Source: Melastoma dodecandrum
Lineage: Eukaryota > Streptophyta > Magnoliopsida > Myrtales > Melastomataceae
Assembly (NCBI GenBank): GCA_029817715.1
Contig: JARUPY010000190.1
Location: forward strand, 4,774,001 to 4,838,000
DNA length: 64,000 bases
Direction of reading: 5' to 3'
Made by a program: the position numbers and the translations under genes. The notes below the pieces were generated by a model that was given only the letters and a program-made list of their open reading frames with translations, was not told where the DNA came from and made no database searches. Positions 46,077 to 57,999 of this stretch are shown piece after piece; position 1 is the first letter of the stretch, and every line of letters begins with the position of its first letter.

Positions 46077-47136
46077 ATAAGAGAATAGGGGAGAGAGGTG
46101 GAGAGTGCGAGTGTGTGGGTGGAGCTTCGGCCATTGTTCGAACCATCCGACCCGAGGAAATTCAACGGTGTGTTGTGTTTTCTAGTTTTGTCTGCATCAC
46201 GGCCTGGAAACAACTTTCTCCAATCGACTTACCTTCGGTTTATCGATCTGTCAGACAATGAATTTGAAGGTCCGCCTCCTCTGCTCTCAGGTGCAGCAAA
46301 TTACTGCTCAGCAAATTACTGTCTCAGTTTCTGGAGAGATATCTTCGTTAATATGAAATGCAACCAATCTCTGGGTTTTTGACTTGTCAAATAATGACAT
46401 CGCGGGAATCTTGCCTCTTTGCCTCGAGAACATTGTCGTCCATCTCGTTTACTTGAACCTTCGAGCAAACAAATTTCGAGGACTGATCTCGGAGATTTTT
46501 CGCCAAGGAAGTAGTTTGAAGTCCCTTGATTTCAGCAGAAATCAATTTGAGGGACATTGTTGCCCCTATCTCATCAAACTGCAAAGCTTGGAAGTCTTGG
46601 GCAACAAGATAACGGATTCATTACCTGATTGGTTAGGGGATCTTCCATTAAAGGTACTGAGTTTAAGGTCCAACCAGTTTCATGGTCATGTCAGTGTATC
46701 TGGGATTACTCTTCCCTTCTCGGGGACACTCGTCGTGGATCTCTCCAACAACCGTTTCAATGGCAACATACCGGAAAACCTCACCAGTGAAATGTTCAAC
46801 ATGACAGGCGTAGACAATAGTAACGACGGATAGATGAAGGGTAGTTCTAGTCGGGAATTATATAAGGTGATGACTAACTAGAAAGGAGTCGAGACAGAGA
46901 TGGTCAAAATCAATGTCCAATTTGTAGCCCTCAACTTATTGATAAACCGTTTTAGCGGCGAGATAACTAGCAACATCGGATTGCTGAAATTGCTCAAGGG
47001 CCTAAATTTATCTCATAATGGCTTCCCGGGAACAATCCATCCATCCGTAAAAAATTTGACCATCCTGGAGTCGCATGACCTCTCTTCGAACAATCTGGTC
47101 GGTGAAATCCCGTGGGAATTGATACAGCTTATGTAA
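46077..47136 (+). pseudogene. receptor-like protein (RLP) LRR fragment, copy II
   Basis: Same LRR sequence as copy I, longest open part 46384-46833 (LNLRANKFRGLISEIF ... VVDLSNNRFNGNIPENL), then the shared stops at 46831 and about 46879, then 46900-47136. Near 46310-46350 a small rearrangement replaces a VSDNDFSGEIP repeat. It ends at ELIQLM without a transmembrane helix. Confidence 0.85.
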
Positions 47137-48285
47137 ACTTTATGATAACATTACAATCAGATAAACATTGAACTGTTCAGTGGGTGTCCTTAGGTCTAAG
47201 TTTTAGTTAACAGTCTTAGTGACAATGGCGTCGACGAACAGGGGCCAGTCTCCCATCTTGCCTTTTATTCCATTATCGCTTTATTGCCTCCGTTTCAGAC
47301 CCATACGCCTTCCAAACCATTCTCGCTCCCGCCGTTGGTGCTAGACGGGGGTATATTTGTCTATGAATAAGCAAAATTTTCTGCAGAGTATATTCGGAAT
47401 CGATAATACAACAGCATACTAAATTGATCGACCGACTAAGTCTAAACTCAAAGGAAAAGAAGTGAAACTAAAAAAGTGCTTGCAGCTTAGTGTGTTTTCG
47501 GGAAGATTAATATTCATTCTCTATTTCCTTCCTATTATGTTCTTTACTCTCTCTCTCTCTGTCCAATATAAAGCTTGGTATTACGTCATCGTCGTCTAAT
47601 TCTTGTACATTGTCTTCTAATAGGCGGTCTCTCCTCGCGACCCATACAGATTTCTGGTTGTGCCTATGTTATGTCCTTCAATGGCCGATAAATACTGATA
47701 CATTTCAAAACTCAATTATTTCCTCTGCAAGTATTTTGAACCGTGGATGTAGGAACTAAATAAAATTAAAGGCGGTGAGTCATGTCGAGTAAAAAGGCGG
47801 CACCGGACCTGATGATGGGCTTAGGGAGCGCCCAACTGGACCTTAGGATGAGATCCGGAAGCCAGCCATCGCCCAGGGTTTGAAAGAGACAGACTTCGTT
47901 ATGAGGGACTTCTGCGAGAATATTTGAGGGAAATGCTACGGAGGAGAGAGGATGGAGACTCCTATTACTACTTCTTGACTTCAGAAGAAAGAATTACTGG
48001 GAGAGGAGACCACAATGTCTCGTAAATATCTTACTTCTACTTTGGGCGAATTGATCTACAATCGGAAGCATGACACCTATTTATGGTTCTTTTACCACCG
48101 AGTCCTATTTTTAACCACATAAAATTTCTACCTACCTCCCTCTCGATGCTTCTTGACTATGCTATAACTTTCCCGGTCTTAGTTTTGATTTTCGCGAGGG
48201 ATCTTTAGAAGGGTTCATGAGGCTTCTAGAGAATGTGGTGTTGGGTTAATTTTAACAGGGTTGAGTTGGGAAGTGCCCGATCCAA
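47137..48285. other. non-coding DNA, duplicate of 19301-20380
   Basis: No gene is recognised. Confidence 0.5.
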
Positions 48286-48681
48286 TCACCAGCTGGGAAA
48301 AGATGGATCTGGAAACGAAGTCAGGGAAATGACGAGGGAAGCAACGCACAATTTGGTTGAAGAATTATAAATTTTGCGGGAGTCTTTTTTACCACCAAAC
48401 AGGACATTATTTTTAATGAAAGTTTGATTAGGGACATAAATTATATTACATCGATTTTTATGTTTACTTGTTAAATGTGTATTAAAATAGAAAGCAAGGG
48501 TATCCAATTTTTCATGATCAAAGCAAGTAGGGAATGCATCACGAAGAAGGAGGTCGAACTTTAATATGTTAAATCCATTGATCAAGTTGGAAGTTGCGGA
48601 TATTTTTATCAAACCCCTCAGTATTTCTTTAGGGACAACCTCACAGTTGGGATCGTACGTCAGTTCTGGCTCCATATGCAC
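48286..48681 (-). CDS. unrecognised ORF, copy II
   Basis: 131 codons, the same start (MHMEPELTYDPNCEVV) as the ORF at 20381-20836 but ending earlier through a TAG near 48287. No known motif. The change in length suggests no constraint on its C-terminus. Confidence 0.2.
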   Translation of the reverse strand: MHMEPELTYDPNCEVVPKEILRGLIKISATSNLINGFNILKFDLLLRDAFPTCFDHEKLDTLAFYFNTHLTSKHKNRCNIIYVPNQTFIKNNVLFGGKKDSRKIYNSSTKLCVASLVISLTSFPDPSFPSW

Positions 48682-48699
48682 ATGACCTTCAAGGGAAGT

Positions 48700-49480
48700 T
48701 GTGGTGGTTGCTCGCGCTTGTCACAATGACTGATGTCCAGAATCTCAAGTTTGTCCAAATTACTCACCACCACCGGCAGAGCAGAAATACTCGCGTGTCG
48801 CAGCTCCAAAATTCGTAGATTTTTCAGTTTGCCGATCTGTGGGGGGGATTTTTTTCAGATTCCTACAGCGGGAGGCTTGCAATTCTTCGAGAGAGGTCAA
48901 GTGTTCGACGTTGCTGGGTAGCTAGCTTATGAAGCAAGAATCCATCCTTAGCACCTTCAAAGATTGCAATTTTGAAATCGTGTTTTTGAGTTCTGCAATC
49001 CCAGTCCCGGATATATCCAACTCAACTAGGGAACTGTCCTTCACTTCCCCGATGGACTCCGGCAGTTGTTGTACTTTCAGGCAGTCCCTTATGGACAGCT
49101 TCTGAAGTCTTTCCAGCTTCCCAACGGAGTCCGGGAGGCAGCCACCTTACTTTTTGGAAAACACCTCTGAAATCTCCAACGATAACAGCGGAATCTAATA
49201 TGAGAAATCTAAGCTCTGACATTTTGTGGAAGTTCTTCTTAGTAAACTCTTCGGACGTTTTATCATCAAAGCCTAGACAAAGAGCTTCAATTTTCTCAGT
49301 CCCCTGTGTAGGCGTGAAATAACACAAAGAATCAGATTAACAAACAAAGTTATGCGTCCACCAAACAACTTCTTTATCGCAAAGTAAAACAACATTAAAA
49401 ACTAAGGGATATCTTTACCCTTTTATTCTTAAGTATGTCCATGGCCGATTGGTGGTCGTATACGTGACTTGATATTCCTG
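48700..49480 (-). pseudogene. TNL fragment: exon junction plus LRR, copy II
   Basis: Reading leftward: YDHQSAMDILKNK ends an exon with a GT donor at about 49418. After about 110 bases a second exon starts GTEKIEALCLGFDDKTSEEF and FHKMSELRFLILDSA, the usual first LRR exon of a TNL. At about 49140 it joins LRR text (LPESIGEVKDSSLVELDISGTG) also present in copy I. It therefore keeps an exon that copy I lacks, and lacks LRRs that copy I keeps (21300-21650). A run of seven C at about 48841-48847 shifts the final LRR frame. Confidence 0.75.
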
Positions 49481-49586
49481 AATACATCTTGATCCCTTGT
49501 CTTTGGCCTTTTTAATGAATTCCCGAGCTAAGAGACACAACGATTGAATACAAGGTTAATCATCCAGTTAAGGCAGAGTACATCAT

Positions 49587-52500
49587 TCAACTTCCAGTTC
49601 TCCTCCTTATTCGTTTGTTGTGGTATAGTCGATACGGGCCATCAAATGACCCGAATTCCCTGTAGTTTTCAATTATCAAGCGGCAGTCTCCCACCATACA
49701 GGGCATGCTTATCAGAGAGTCGCACGAACTAAACTTCACCCTCTTCAATCTTCTCAAGTTTGACAGGTTTGGGATTTCACCCGTGAAATCACAATTCCAA
49801 ACCTCTAATTCCTCCAAGAGCTCCATTTTCTCGACCCCAGAAAAGTCAATGTATGTACAACTCTGCAGACGTAAGCAGCAAAGCCTCCTCAACGATCTTA
49901 AATTGGACAACTTGATAGGACAAATCATATTCCCCATATTATCTCGTCCATCCAGCAAAGTCCCACTCTGCATTGACTGCAGACAACGCGAGAGTGACAA
50001 TCTACGCAAGGACGAAGGAAGCAGCGATGCGGATGAAATGTCGCAATTATACAGAAAGAGAACCTGCAGCCAGGACATGGAACCCAAATTAGTAGAAAAA
50101 ATACCACCGACATCCCAACTTAATTTCTGCAACCCATATAGCTTCTCTATCCCCTCTACGTCCTCAGCGAGACGACCTAAATTCAGCGATCGGAGGCTGG
50201 CAAGTCGGGAAAGATTGCATCTTGCAAGGTTTGGCACCTCTGACATTGAAATTTTTAAAGAAATGAATAATTGAGAAATTTCCAATACCTCAAGGCTCTT
50301 TAGATTGCCGACCCAGGAAGGTGGCTTCCATATGTGTGACTTAGTCAAAAGGAGTACTCTCAAGTCCTCTAGCCTCCCAATAGACTCTGGCAACTCCCAA
50401 TTTTTGTAACCACAGGACAAACGGAGCTCTTGTAGAGCTTTTGCAGATCCAAGCTCTTCCGGTAACCTTGTCAATTTGCAACAGTCGAATATATCCAGGC
50501 ATTTAAGATACCCTAATACACCGATAGAACTGGGGATTTCTTCCAAATCCCGGCAATCGTTGAGTTTAATTATCTCCAGCTTTGGGAAAAGAGAGAGGTC
50601 GGGCAGTCTTGTAATCTTCGCATTCCAGATATCAAGTACTCTCAAATTACCCATTCTCTATTAAAACAAAAAAAAACGAGTATAATCCCATGATTAGTTA
50701 ATGTTGATTTTCTGCTTTATGATAGATGAATACAAGGGAAAGGAAATTAATACCAGGTCTTCCATTAAATTGTCCGTAATTCCATCCCCCCAAAGCTGGA
50801 GAATGACGAGGCTGTCCATCTTGAAGAAATCGGGATTAGGTTTGAGATCCAACAAGTCCACTTCCCAAGATAGCCACAATAGATTCGTCTGGAAATTCCT
50901 AAGCTTCCCACTTAATTCTGCTCCACCTATTAGGTTGAGAAACCTGAGATTGGACATGCCCTTGAATTCCTTCCCCGTTAAAACTTCGCCAGTAGGCAGG
51001 TAAATGGCTAAAACTTGATCGGTGCCCTGGTAGGAAAGGAAACCATAAAGGAAATGAGGAAGCCAAAGAGAGAGACCGAGTCCAATCCAATAAATCAGGA
51101 AAACATTATTATTATTATTAGTATCATATCACCTGCTTTTGGCGTATGACATTAAGGGCCAATTTAGGATCCCATAGCCTGCTGCGCTTGCCGAGATCGG
51201 GGCTCTCTGAACTAACAATCGCCCTTCCCATCTCTCTAATTAAGTCATGCATCCAATACTCGTCTCCAATGACATTCCGTACCTTAATCAAAGATCTGTT
51301 CTGGAGGACATCCAATGCACTTTTAGGAAAAAAACCACAGGCTTCCCACATGTAACTCGCATACTCCATTGGCATCACATAATCGGGGAAACAAGCAATG
51401 TCCAGAAAAATCTGCTTCTCACTCTCCTTTAAGTCATCGTAGCTGATCCGCAGCTTACTCAAGACGTCTTCGTGAGGCACTCGCTCCAGCATTTCCAATG
51501 TATATTCCCATTTATTCTTTTCCTTTCCGAATAAGAGCCCTCCAATCACCTCCAAAGCTAAGGGAAGATTTCCGGACATACGAATAACCCGCATCGATAA
51601 ATCATCAAAGTCATCTGGACGTACCTCTCCACCAAATGCGTGCCGACTGAAGAGTTGCAGAGCATGATCATCACTCATACCCTCCACTTCATAAGCAGTA
51701 TCACGAGGTCTCATAAGGCCCTTGCAAACGCTCTTATCCCTCGTCGTGACGAAAATTATCGTTCCCGGACCGAAGAATCCTAAATTTCCTACCAACTTTT
51801 TGAGCTGACTACTCTTGCTGACATCGTCAAAAACGATAAGGACCCTTCTATTGCGGAGCCTTCTTTGGATCTCATTCATTCCATCGCTAGAGTCACCAAT
51901 TTCTCCATCCGATTTGCCGAAGATATCCCTCAATAGCTTCTTTTGCAACCTTTCAACACCCCCACACTAGTCGACAAGGATTCTCGCACATCGGCAAGGA
52001 AGCAGCATCCATCGAATTGGGAAGAGATTCTGTTGAAGATGACATTCGCCAGTGTTGTCTTCCCAAGGCCCCCCATGCCATGCACCACCACAACATGTCG
52101 TTCAGCGTGAGAACTCAAATTCAACATGCCCAATACATCGTCCACGCGATCATCCATCCCTACGAGATGATCCGGCAAAATCCTATCTTTGATGTTCAGC
52201 TTGTTTAGAATATCCGCAATCACAGCACTAACAAATTCACCCATCCTGCCCGAAATCAAATGGAGATCAAGTTGTTCAAAAAACTGCCGACTAACAACAT
52301 GGAAAAGCTCAACGGAAACAACAGCCGTTTTGAAATATCCGAAATGACATAAATAATTATATAAAAAAGAGAAAGGTTTAAGATGATGAGTTATATACCC
52401 CTTATCTTTTTTGTATTCCAGACCACGGATACCTCCAACCTTCTTCAGAGCTTCCTCCCACAATTTCACATCCTCTTCCTTATATTTTGCTTTGTGCTTC

Positions 52501-52919
52501 TTGAGGGCTTTCCGGTACCGATCGGTTTGCAGCTTCACGTCGCTGGGGCTTACATCGTAGAAGATGGGCAAGATGACTTTCCTAGAGGCTGGGTCCCTGA
52601 GGCAGTCCACCATCATGGCGAGTTCTCGGAGGCACCACGCGCTCGATGCGTAGTCTTTGGAGAAGACAACAACGTAGATCCTAGAGTCCGGGACAGCTCG
52701 ACGAAGCTCGTCCCCGATCTCTTCGCCGTGACGGACCTCCTCCGTGTCCCTGAACACGCATATCCCCTTTTCCTTCATGAACACATAAAGGACGTCGGTG
52801 AAGTCGTACCTTGAGTCAGGTCCCCTGAAGCTAACGAACACATCGTAAGCAGATCCGTCGGGGGTGTCAGGGGTGTTCAGAGTGCCGCGGCTAGTCCCTG
52901 CTTCCGATGTCCCTGCCAT
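49587..52919 (-). pseudogene. TIR-NB-ARC-LRR resistance gene, copy II, frameshift in NB-ARC
   Basis: Exons: 52399-52919 (TIR), 51133-52290 (NB-ARC), 50754-51026 (LRR) and 49587-50657 (LRR), the same structure as copy I. TIR keeps YDVFVSFRG and SSAWCLREL; the P-loop GMGGLGKTT, kinase 2 IVFDDV, LPLALEVIGG, IFLDIACF and WMHDL are all canonical. However, a C-run at about 51957-51964 has one C fewer than in copy I (five against six), shifting the frame between P-loop and kinase 2, and translation would stop soon after. The last LRR exon is open for all 356 codons, without the nonsense codon of copy I. Either a recent pseudogene or a homopolymer error; if an error, this would be a normal TNL. Confidence 0.85.
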
Positions 52920-53330
52920 CCAATGGAAGGGAGAAAGGCGTAAGAGAGAGAGAGAGCGCTTGATGATGATGATGACGATGATGACGAGGATGATCATGAT
53001 GATGATGGATGGGAAAATGGTGTTTGGGTGAGGGGTGGGATGAGATTAGAGGGAAGAAGGGCGGAGGTGGAAGACTCGACTGGTCTTTTGATGTTTGTGG
53101 TGGGCAATCGGAAGGAGGATGGGAAACAACAGCGATGAATATATTGACTTCCGATGTTAGAAATTACGACCAAGTTTCGTTTGGGAAAACACGATGAAGT
53201 TTCGTCAGCCAAACCGACGACGACTTCATAAAAAAAGACTAAAAAGTCATCAAGAAACAAAAACAATATATTTGTTTTTGTCTAATTGTTGGCGTAAATA
53301 TATTAAATATTAAAATTCGTTGTAATCACA
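52920..53330. promoter_or_regulatory. upstream region of TNL copy II with (ATG)n microsatellite
   Basis: GAT/ATG repeats lie at about 52962-53007, read as CAT repeats on the gene strand. An in-frame ATG at 52997 would add 26 mostly hydrophobic residues (MIILVIIVIIIIKRS...) before the usual start at 52919. In copy I the same stretch is out of frame. From about 53040 the sequence differs from copy I. Confidence 0.4.
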
Positions 53331-53960
53331 ATGTTTCCTCTGCTGGTGACTATTATCCAGCAGTTTTCAATTATCAAGCGGCAGTCGCCCACCATACAGG
53401 AAACGCTTATCAGAGAGTCTCACCAACTAAACTTCACCCTCTTCAATCTTCTCAAGTTTGAGAGGTATGGGATTTCACCCGCGAAACCACACATGGAGAC
53501 CTTAATACCTCCAAGAGCTCTATTCTCTCGACCCCAGAAAAGTCAATGCATTTACAATCCTCCAGAAGCAAGTAGCAAAGCCTCCTCAACGATCCTAAAT
53601 TGGACAACCTGATAGGATAAATCATATTCCCCATATTATCTCGTCCATCCAGCGAAGTCCCACTCTACATTGACTGCCAACAACGCCAGAGTGACAATCT
53701 ACGCAAGGACGAAGGAAGCAGCGATGTGGATGAAATGTCCCAATAACTCAGAGCGGGATCTTGCAGCCAGGACAAGAAACCCAAATTAGTAGAAAAAATA
53801 CCACCGACATCCAAACTTAATTTCTGCAACCCATATAGCTTCTCTAACCCCTCTACGTCCTCAGCGAGACGACCTAAATTCGCAGCTAATTCATGTGATC
53901 TGAGCAAAAAATCGTTAATTAATATTTTTTTATTCGTTCCACTCGTATCCACGTAAATAT
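53331..53960 (-). pseudogene. orphan TNL LRR fragment, copy II
   Basis: Counterpart of 26709-27290, with the same pieces (LGRLAEDVEGLEKLYGLQKLSLDVG, NLGSLRRLCYLLLEDCKCIDF) and the same frame breaks. It keeps about 60 bases more on its left side, with TIQETLIRESHQLNF-like text on the opposite strand. Confidence 0.8.
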
Positions 53961-55985
53961 ATTAAATATTAAATTTTATTTTTTTGAAAGGTTCCTCTCT
54001 CGCGCATACACCGACGAACGCCTTCTCTCCGAGACTTTGTGCCTCCAGGTTACCGGGTAAGGCCCACGTCGCTGTTCGCGTAGGAAACGGATCACGTCGG
54101 AAATATTTGGCAATAAGACTCAAGGGATTTTGTAGATGTGGTCGCCAGTAAGTAATTGAAGAATTTGATTGAATGTAAATAGTTTTTAAAAGAATTAAAG
54201 AAAGCTTACAGCCATAAAAATAAAATAAAGACGGTGGTAAGGATGTAGACTAGCTACAGTGCTCCGTAGACTTGGAGCGTCGTTGTAGACTTGATGGCCC
54301 AACGCTGTAGACTTGCTCTCCTCGGGTGGCAGGACTTAGCTGCTGGGCTAGATGGATTTGGGGACAGGCGGGTGCTGGGGCAAACGTGGATGCTAAGGCT
54401 GCGGTGGTTCACCCTGGTGGCGGCGTTGAAGGCGGAGGTGTGTACCGGGACTACGGTGGTACGTCCTGGCGTTGGAGTCGAAGGCGGAGGTGTGTACTGG
54501 GACTACGATGGTTCGTCCTGGCGTTGAAATCGAAGGCGGAAGGCTGTTACCAGAGCTATGGTTGCTCACTCTGATGATGGAAGCGAAGACCAATGAAACC
54601 TTAAGGGTTTCGCCCAGGTCGGGGAATCCTAACAACTACACTAAAGGGTGACGAGCAAGATAAGCTTCTATCGGCTGATTTGATCGTGATTTTCTCTGAG
54701 GGAGATCTCCTCCCTTTTATACCCGGTCTGTTACGACCTTCTGAAGATCTTCCAGACCCAACTCACCCCAAGAATCTCGGAGCTAACTGATTTCCATTCA
54801 TTTGATCGTGGGTCGTAAGCTCCTCTGACTTCGGGTTTAATTGATTATCTTTAAGACGTGCACTAGAATATGCATGGGTAGCAAGTCCTATTTATCTCGA
54901 GACTGTGGAACCATTTTCCTTTGACATGTGTCTTTTACAGGCGCAGGCCTATAGACTTCATATCCTCTGTAAGCGCAAGCCTATAGACTTTGTGTTCCAG
55001 GCGCAAGCCTGTAGACTTTGTGTCCCAGGCGCAAGCCTGTAGACTTTGTGTCCTTTGGAGGCGCAGGCTTGTAAACTTCCCTTGATTACATGGTTACTAT
55101 TCTGCCTCTGTAGACTTCCTTTGCCACGTAATCTATGTAGACTGCGGGCACAGGCCTGATGTGTTTAACTTGGCTATGGGCTTTTATGGGCTTTGTCAGA
55201 GTTAGGCCCATGATTGGCGCAACATAACCGGCATGGCAATCGCATGTCAACAGCCGCTAACCGACAGCTGTTCGTCCGTCTTGATTGTCGAATAAATTAA
55301 ATAAATGAATGAAGATGTTCTTTGTCTTTTCAGTTGTCGTTTTGCAGGTCCGGGTCCTGTGACCGGAGGACTATTTGTTGCGCGGGAAGGAAAGGCTGTC
55401 CGTTTTCCTTATTTCCTTTGGTGCGCAATTCTCCCTTCAAAACAAAATACCATTTCGATACGAAATGTGATTTTTCTCGAGAGGTGGGACCAAAAACTTT
55501 AAAAGAAAGAGAGAGAGATGCCCTCCCTCCCACCACCCCCAGTTGGTGTTGTGTCGTGTTGTTAGGGCAGACCTGATTGAGGTAGAGAACTGGATGGACC
55601 CGATACAAGTTTTTTCCTCAAATATTAGGCTTGAAAAGTAACTGGATACCCATTGAGGTTCAACCAGTCAAGCCCGTTAAAGAAATGAGGGAGCCCATAC
55701 GTCATCCTGATATCAGAACCATGGGGGGAGCGGATCTCGTCAAGAGTGGAAGAATGTTTTCGTCGGGAGTGCCATCTCGAGGACGCTAAGAAGCCCAATG
55801 ACTCCTCTGTTCACACCTCCAAGTCAAGGGCCAGGTCCATTTCGTTCCTCCTTTTTGAGTCTTGGGTATTGAATTTTTTTTTTAATCATTCGTAGCTTTG
55901 GTCCTGACCGTGGTGGGTATTTGATAATAATCTCAGTCTTTTTTGGCTCAATCAATGCCTCGTGGGGGTTTAGGGTTTTATAGTT
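53961..55985. repeat. LTR-like repeat tract, copy II, with GTAGACTT array at 54937-55079
   Basis: Duplicate of 27291-29430 with fewer GTTGGAGTCGAAGGCGG units. The five-unit array AGGCGCAAGCCTGTAGACTT is conserved. No intact gene. Confidence 0.5.
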
Positions 55986-55988
55986 AAA

Positions 55989-57985
55989 TTATAGGCAAAG
56001 ATAAAGGGAGTCTAGGTGTTCGCGTCGAAACGGATCACGTCGGAAATATTTGGCAATAATACTCCTAGGGTTTTTAGATGTGGTCGCCAGTAAGTAAAAG
56101 AAAAAGATTGAGTTGATCAAATAAAGACTTACAACAAGAGTAAAATGCTTACAACCATGAAAAAATAAAGTAAGGACGATGGTGCGACGTTGTAGACTTG
56201 CTACTGGACGCTGTATTACCATTAAACATTCAGATTTCCTACCGTTAAAACCACTCACGGCAACATCGATTTTAACCAAATCATGAGGTTTGTATCCAAG
56301 CATTCTAAGCTTAGACAGCGGAAGCATGTTTATCGTTACTCCATTGTCTGCTAGGACCCGACTCACCACAGTACCATCAAAGGTAGCGGTGATGTATAAA
56401 GAATGTATGTGTTACTTCATGCTATCAGATGGTTTCTTCAACCAATGAAGTGGAAAACCTGTCGGATAAACTGGTGAACAAGAAAGAGGTACCTTACCTC
56501 TTACAGTTTCTACTTTCCGATTATTGGTGAAGTCTACCGGCAAGGTGAGAGCGTTACAGCACATAATTGGTCTCTTTTCACCATCAGCATCACTTGGGAT
56601 TTCACTCCGAAGAGGGGTGTAATAAAAACTCGAGCCAGGTCCTTCCGAATGGTCCGTAGACTCGACATGCTCTGCCTCAGTGTTCGATTCCTTCATATAC
56701 ACTTTGGCAAGCGAGGCGGCCCATGGGTAGGTCTGGGCCTTTTAGCGACGTGACTTAGATGTTTATCCCTTCTCTTACGAGCCCTTGGTGGCGAAAACGT
56801 TTTGCCAATAATAGCTCTCTGTCAATGTTTCGAAGGGTTAACCGCTTTGATTACCCCTGATTTCTTATAACCAGGGAAAGATTGACATACCTCGACAAAG
56901 TCTCCTGCGAACGGATCATATCCCACTATTGTCCGCATTGGTACCTGTTGCATTTCTGGATAATTGTTATTCTCAAAAGTACCTGTAGTTGCGCAGTGAG
57001 CGGGTTTGATCACGATCTCCCAATTTGACGACAGGTCTACAAGCTTGAGGAAACAGATGACACAGCACGGGGTACAGAGTTAAGTAATCAAGATCATGTT
57101 CTGAGCTATTAGCTTGCATTTCTGACACAACATCCTCTCATCTAAGAACTGAGCTATTGGTAGTCTCGTCCGAAGTGCCTGGATGTCTACCTTAGGCATT
57201 CCATATCTTGGCTTGACCCCCTTCTCCTGTGATCTTTCGACCTGTTGATTTCTGTCGGAAACGTTCCCTTCTGTAGTTCCAGGGTGCGTTTCGCCAGTGT
57301 AACTGGTTTTCTCTTGTTCTAACTTTGCCCCTTGCTGGATGAACGGGTCATTAAATTTCAGATGTCTTTTGGGGCACTCCAAAATATGGAGCTGTTGATC
57401 GGGTGCTCTGCCCCGACTATGGGGGCCACCCCTTCCTCCTCGGGTAGCTGGCCTACGCTCCACGCCTGGAGGGCTCCTGAACCCCCTCTGCAAGTTATTA
57501 GAAGCACTTTGTGAACTTGGGGAAACTATTTTCATTGCCACCTCCTCAAGCGGAGTCAAATTATACCAGACATCCCCCTGATTGTTTCACAGATACTTTC
57601 TGAAAGTATTGCACCTATCAGTGGTATGCGTGTCGTCCATATGCCAACAGCAGAGGTTAGACGCCACTTGCCTGACTGGGCAGGTGACTACACCTTTATC
57701 GGCTAAACGACGGAAAAGGGCATTCGCTATCATGGTCTCCCCGGGGATCTTTATGTCCTGTTGGAAAAAATCAGTATTAGTCTCAATGATATTGATGTCG
57801 ACATCAGAAATATCAAACATATGAATGGCGATTTCATCATCAAAAGGCTTGCCGTCGACCAAGACATCGTCTACTTCAGGGAAGAATAACTCTTTTGACT
57901 CTATGAGGTCTTGAATTATGTTCCTAAATGATAAGCAGTCCCTGGTCGTGTGCGTGAACAAACCATGCCACTTGCAATAATTCAT
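55989..57985 (-). pseudogene. Ty3/gypsy gag-protease remnant, copy II
   Basis: Same layout as 29600-31390: YCKWHGLFTHTTRDCLSF at the right end and RVLADNGVTINMLPL toward the left. It has more frame breaks than copy I (near 57570, 57050, 56830 and 56410). It was part of the cassette before duplication. Confidence 0.75.
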
Positions 57986-57999
57986 AGTTTTCTCTCTTT

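Noticed and set aside
52383..52814. 143-codon plus-strand ORF, also at 25233-25664
   Set aside because: It is antisense to the TIR exon in both copies; its conservation follows from the duplication and the TIR reading frame.
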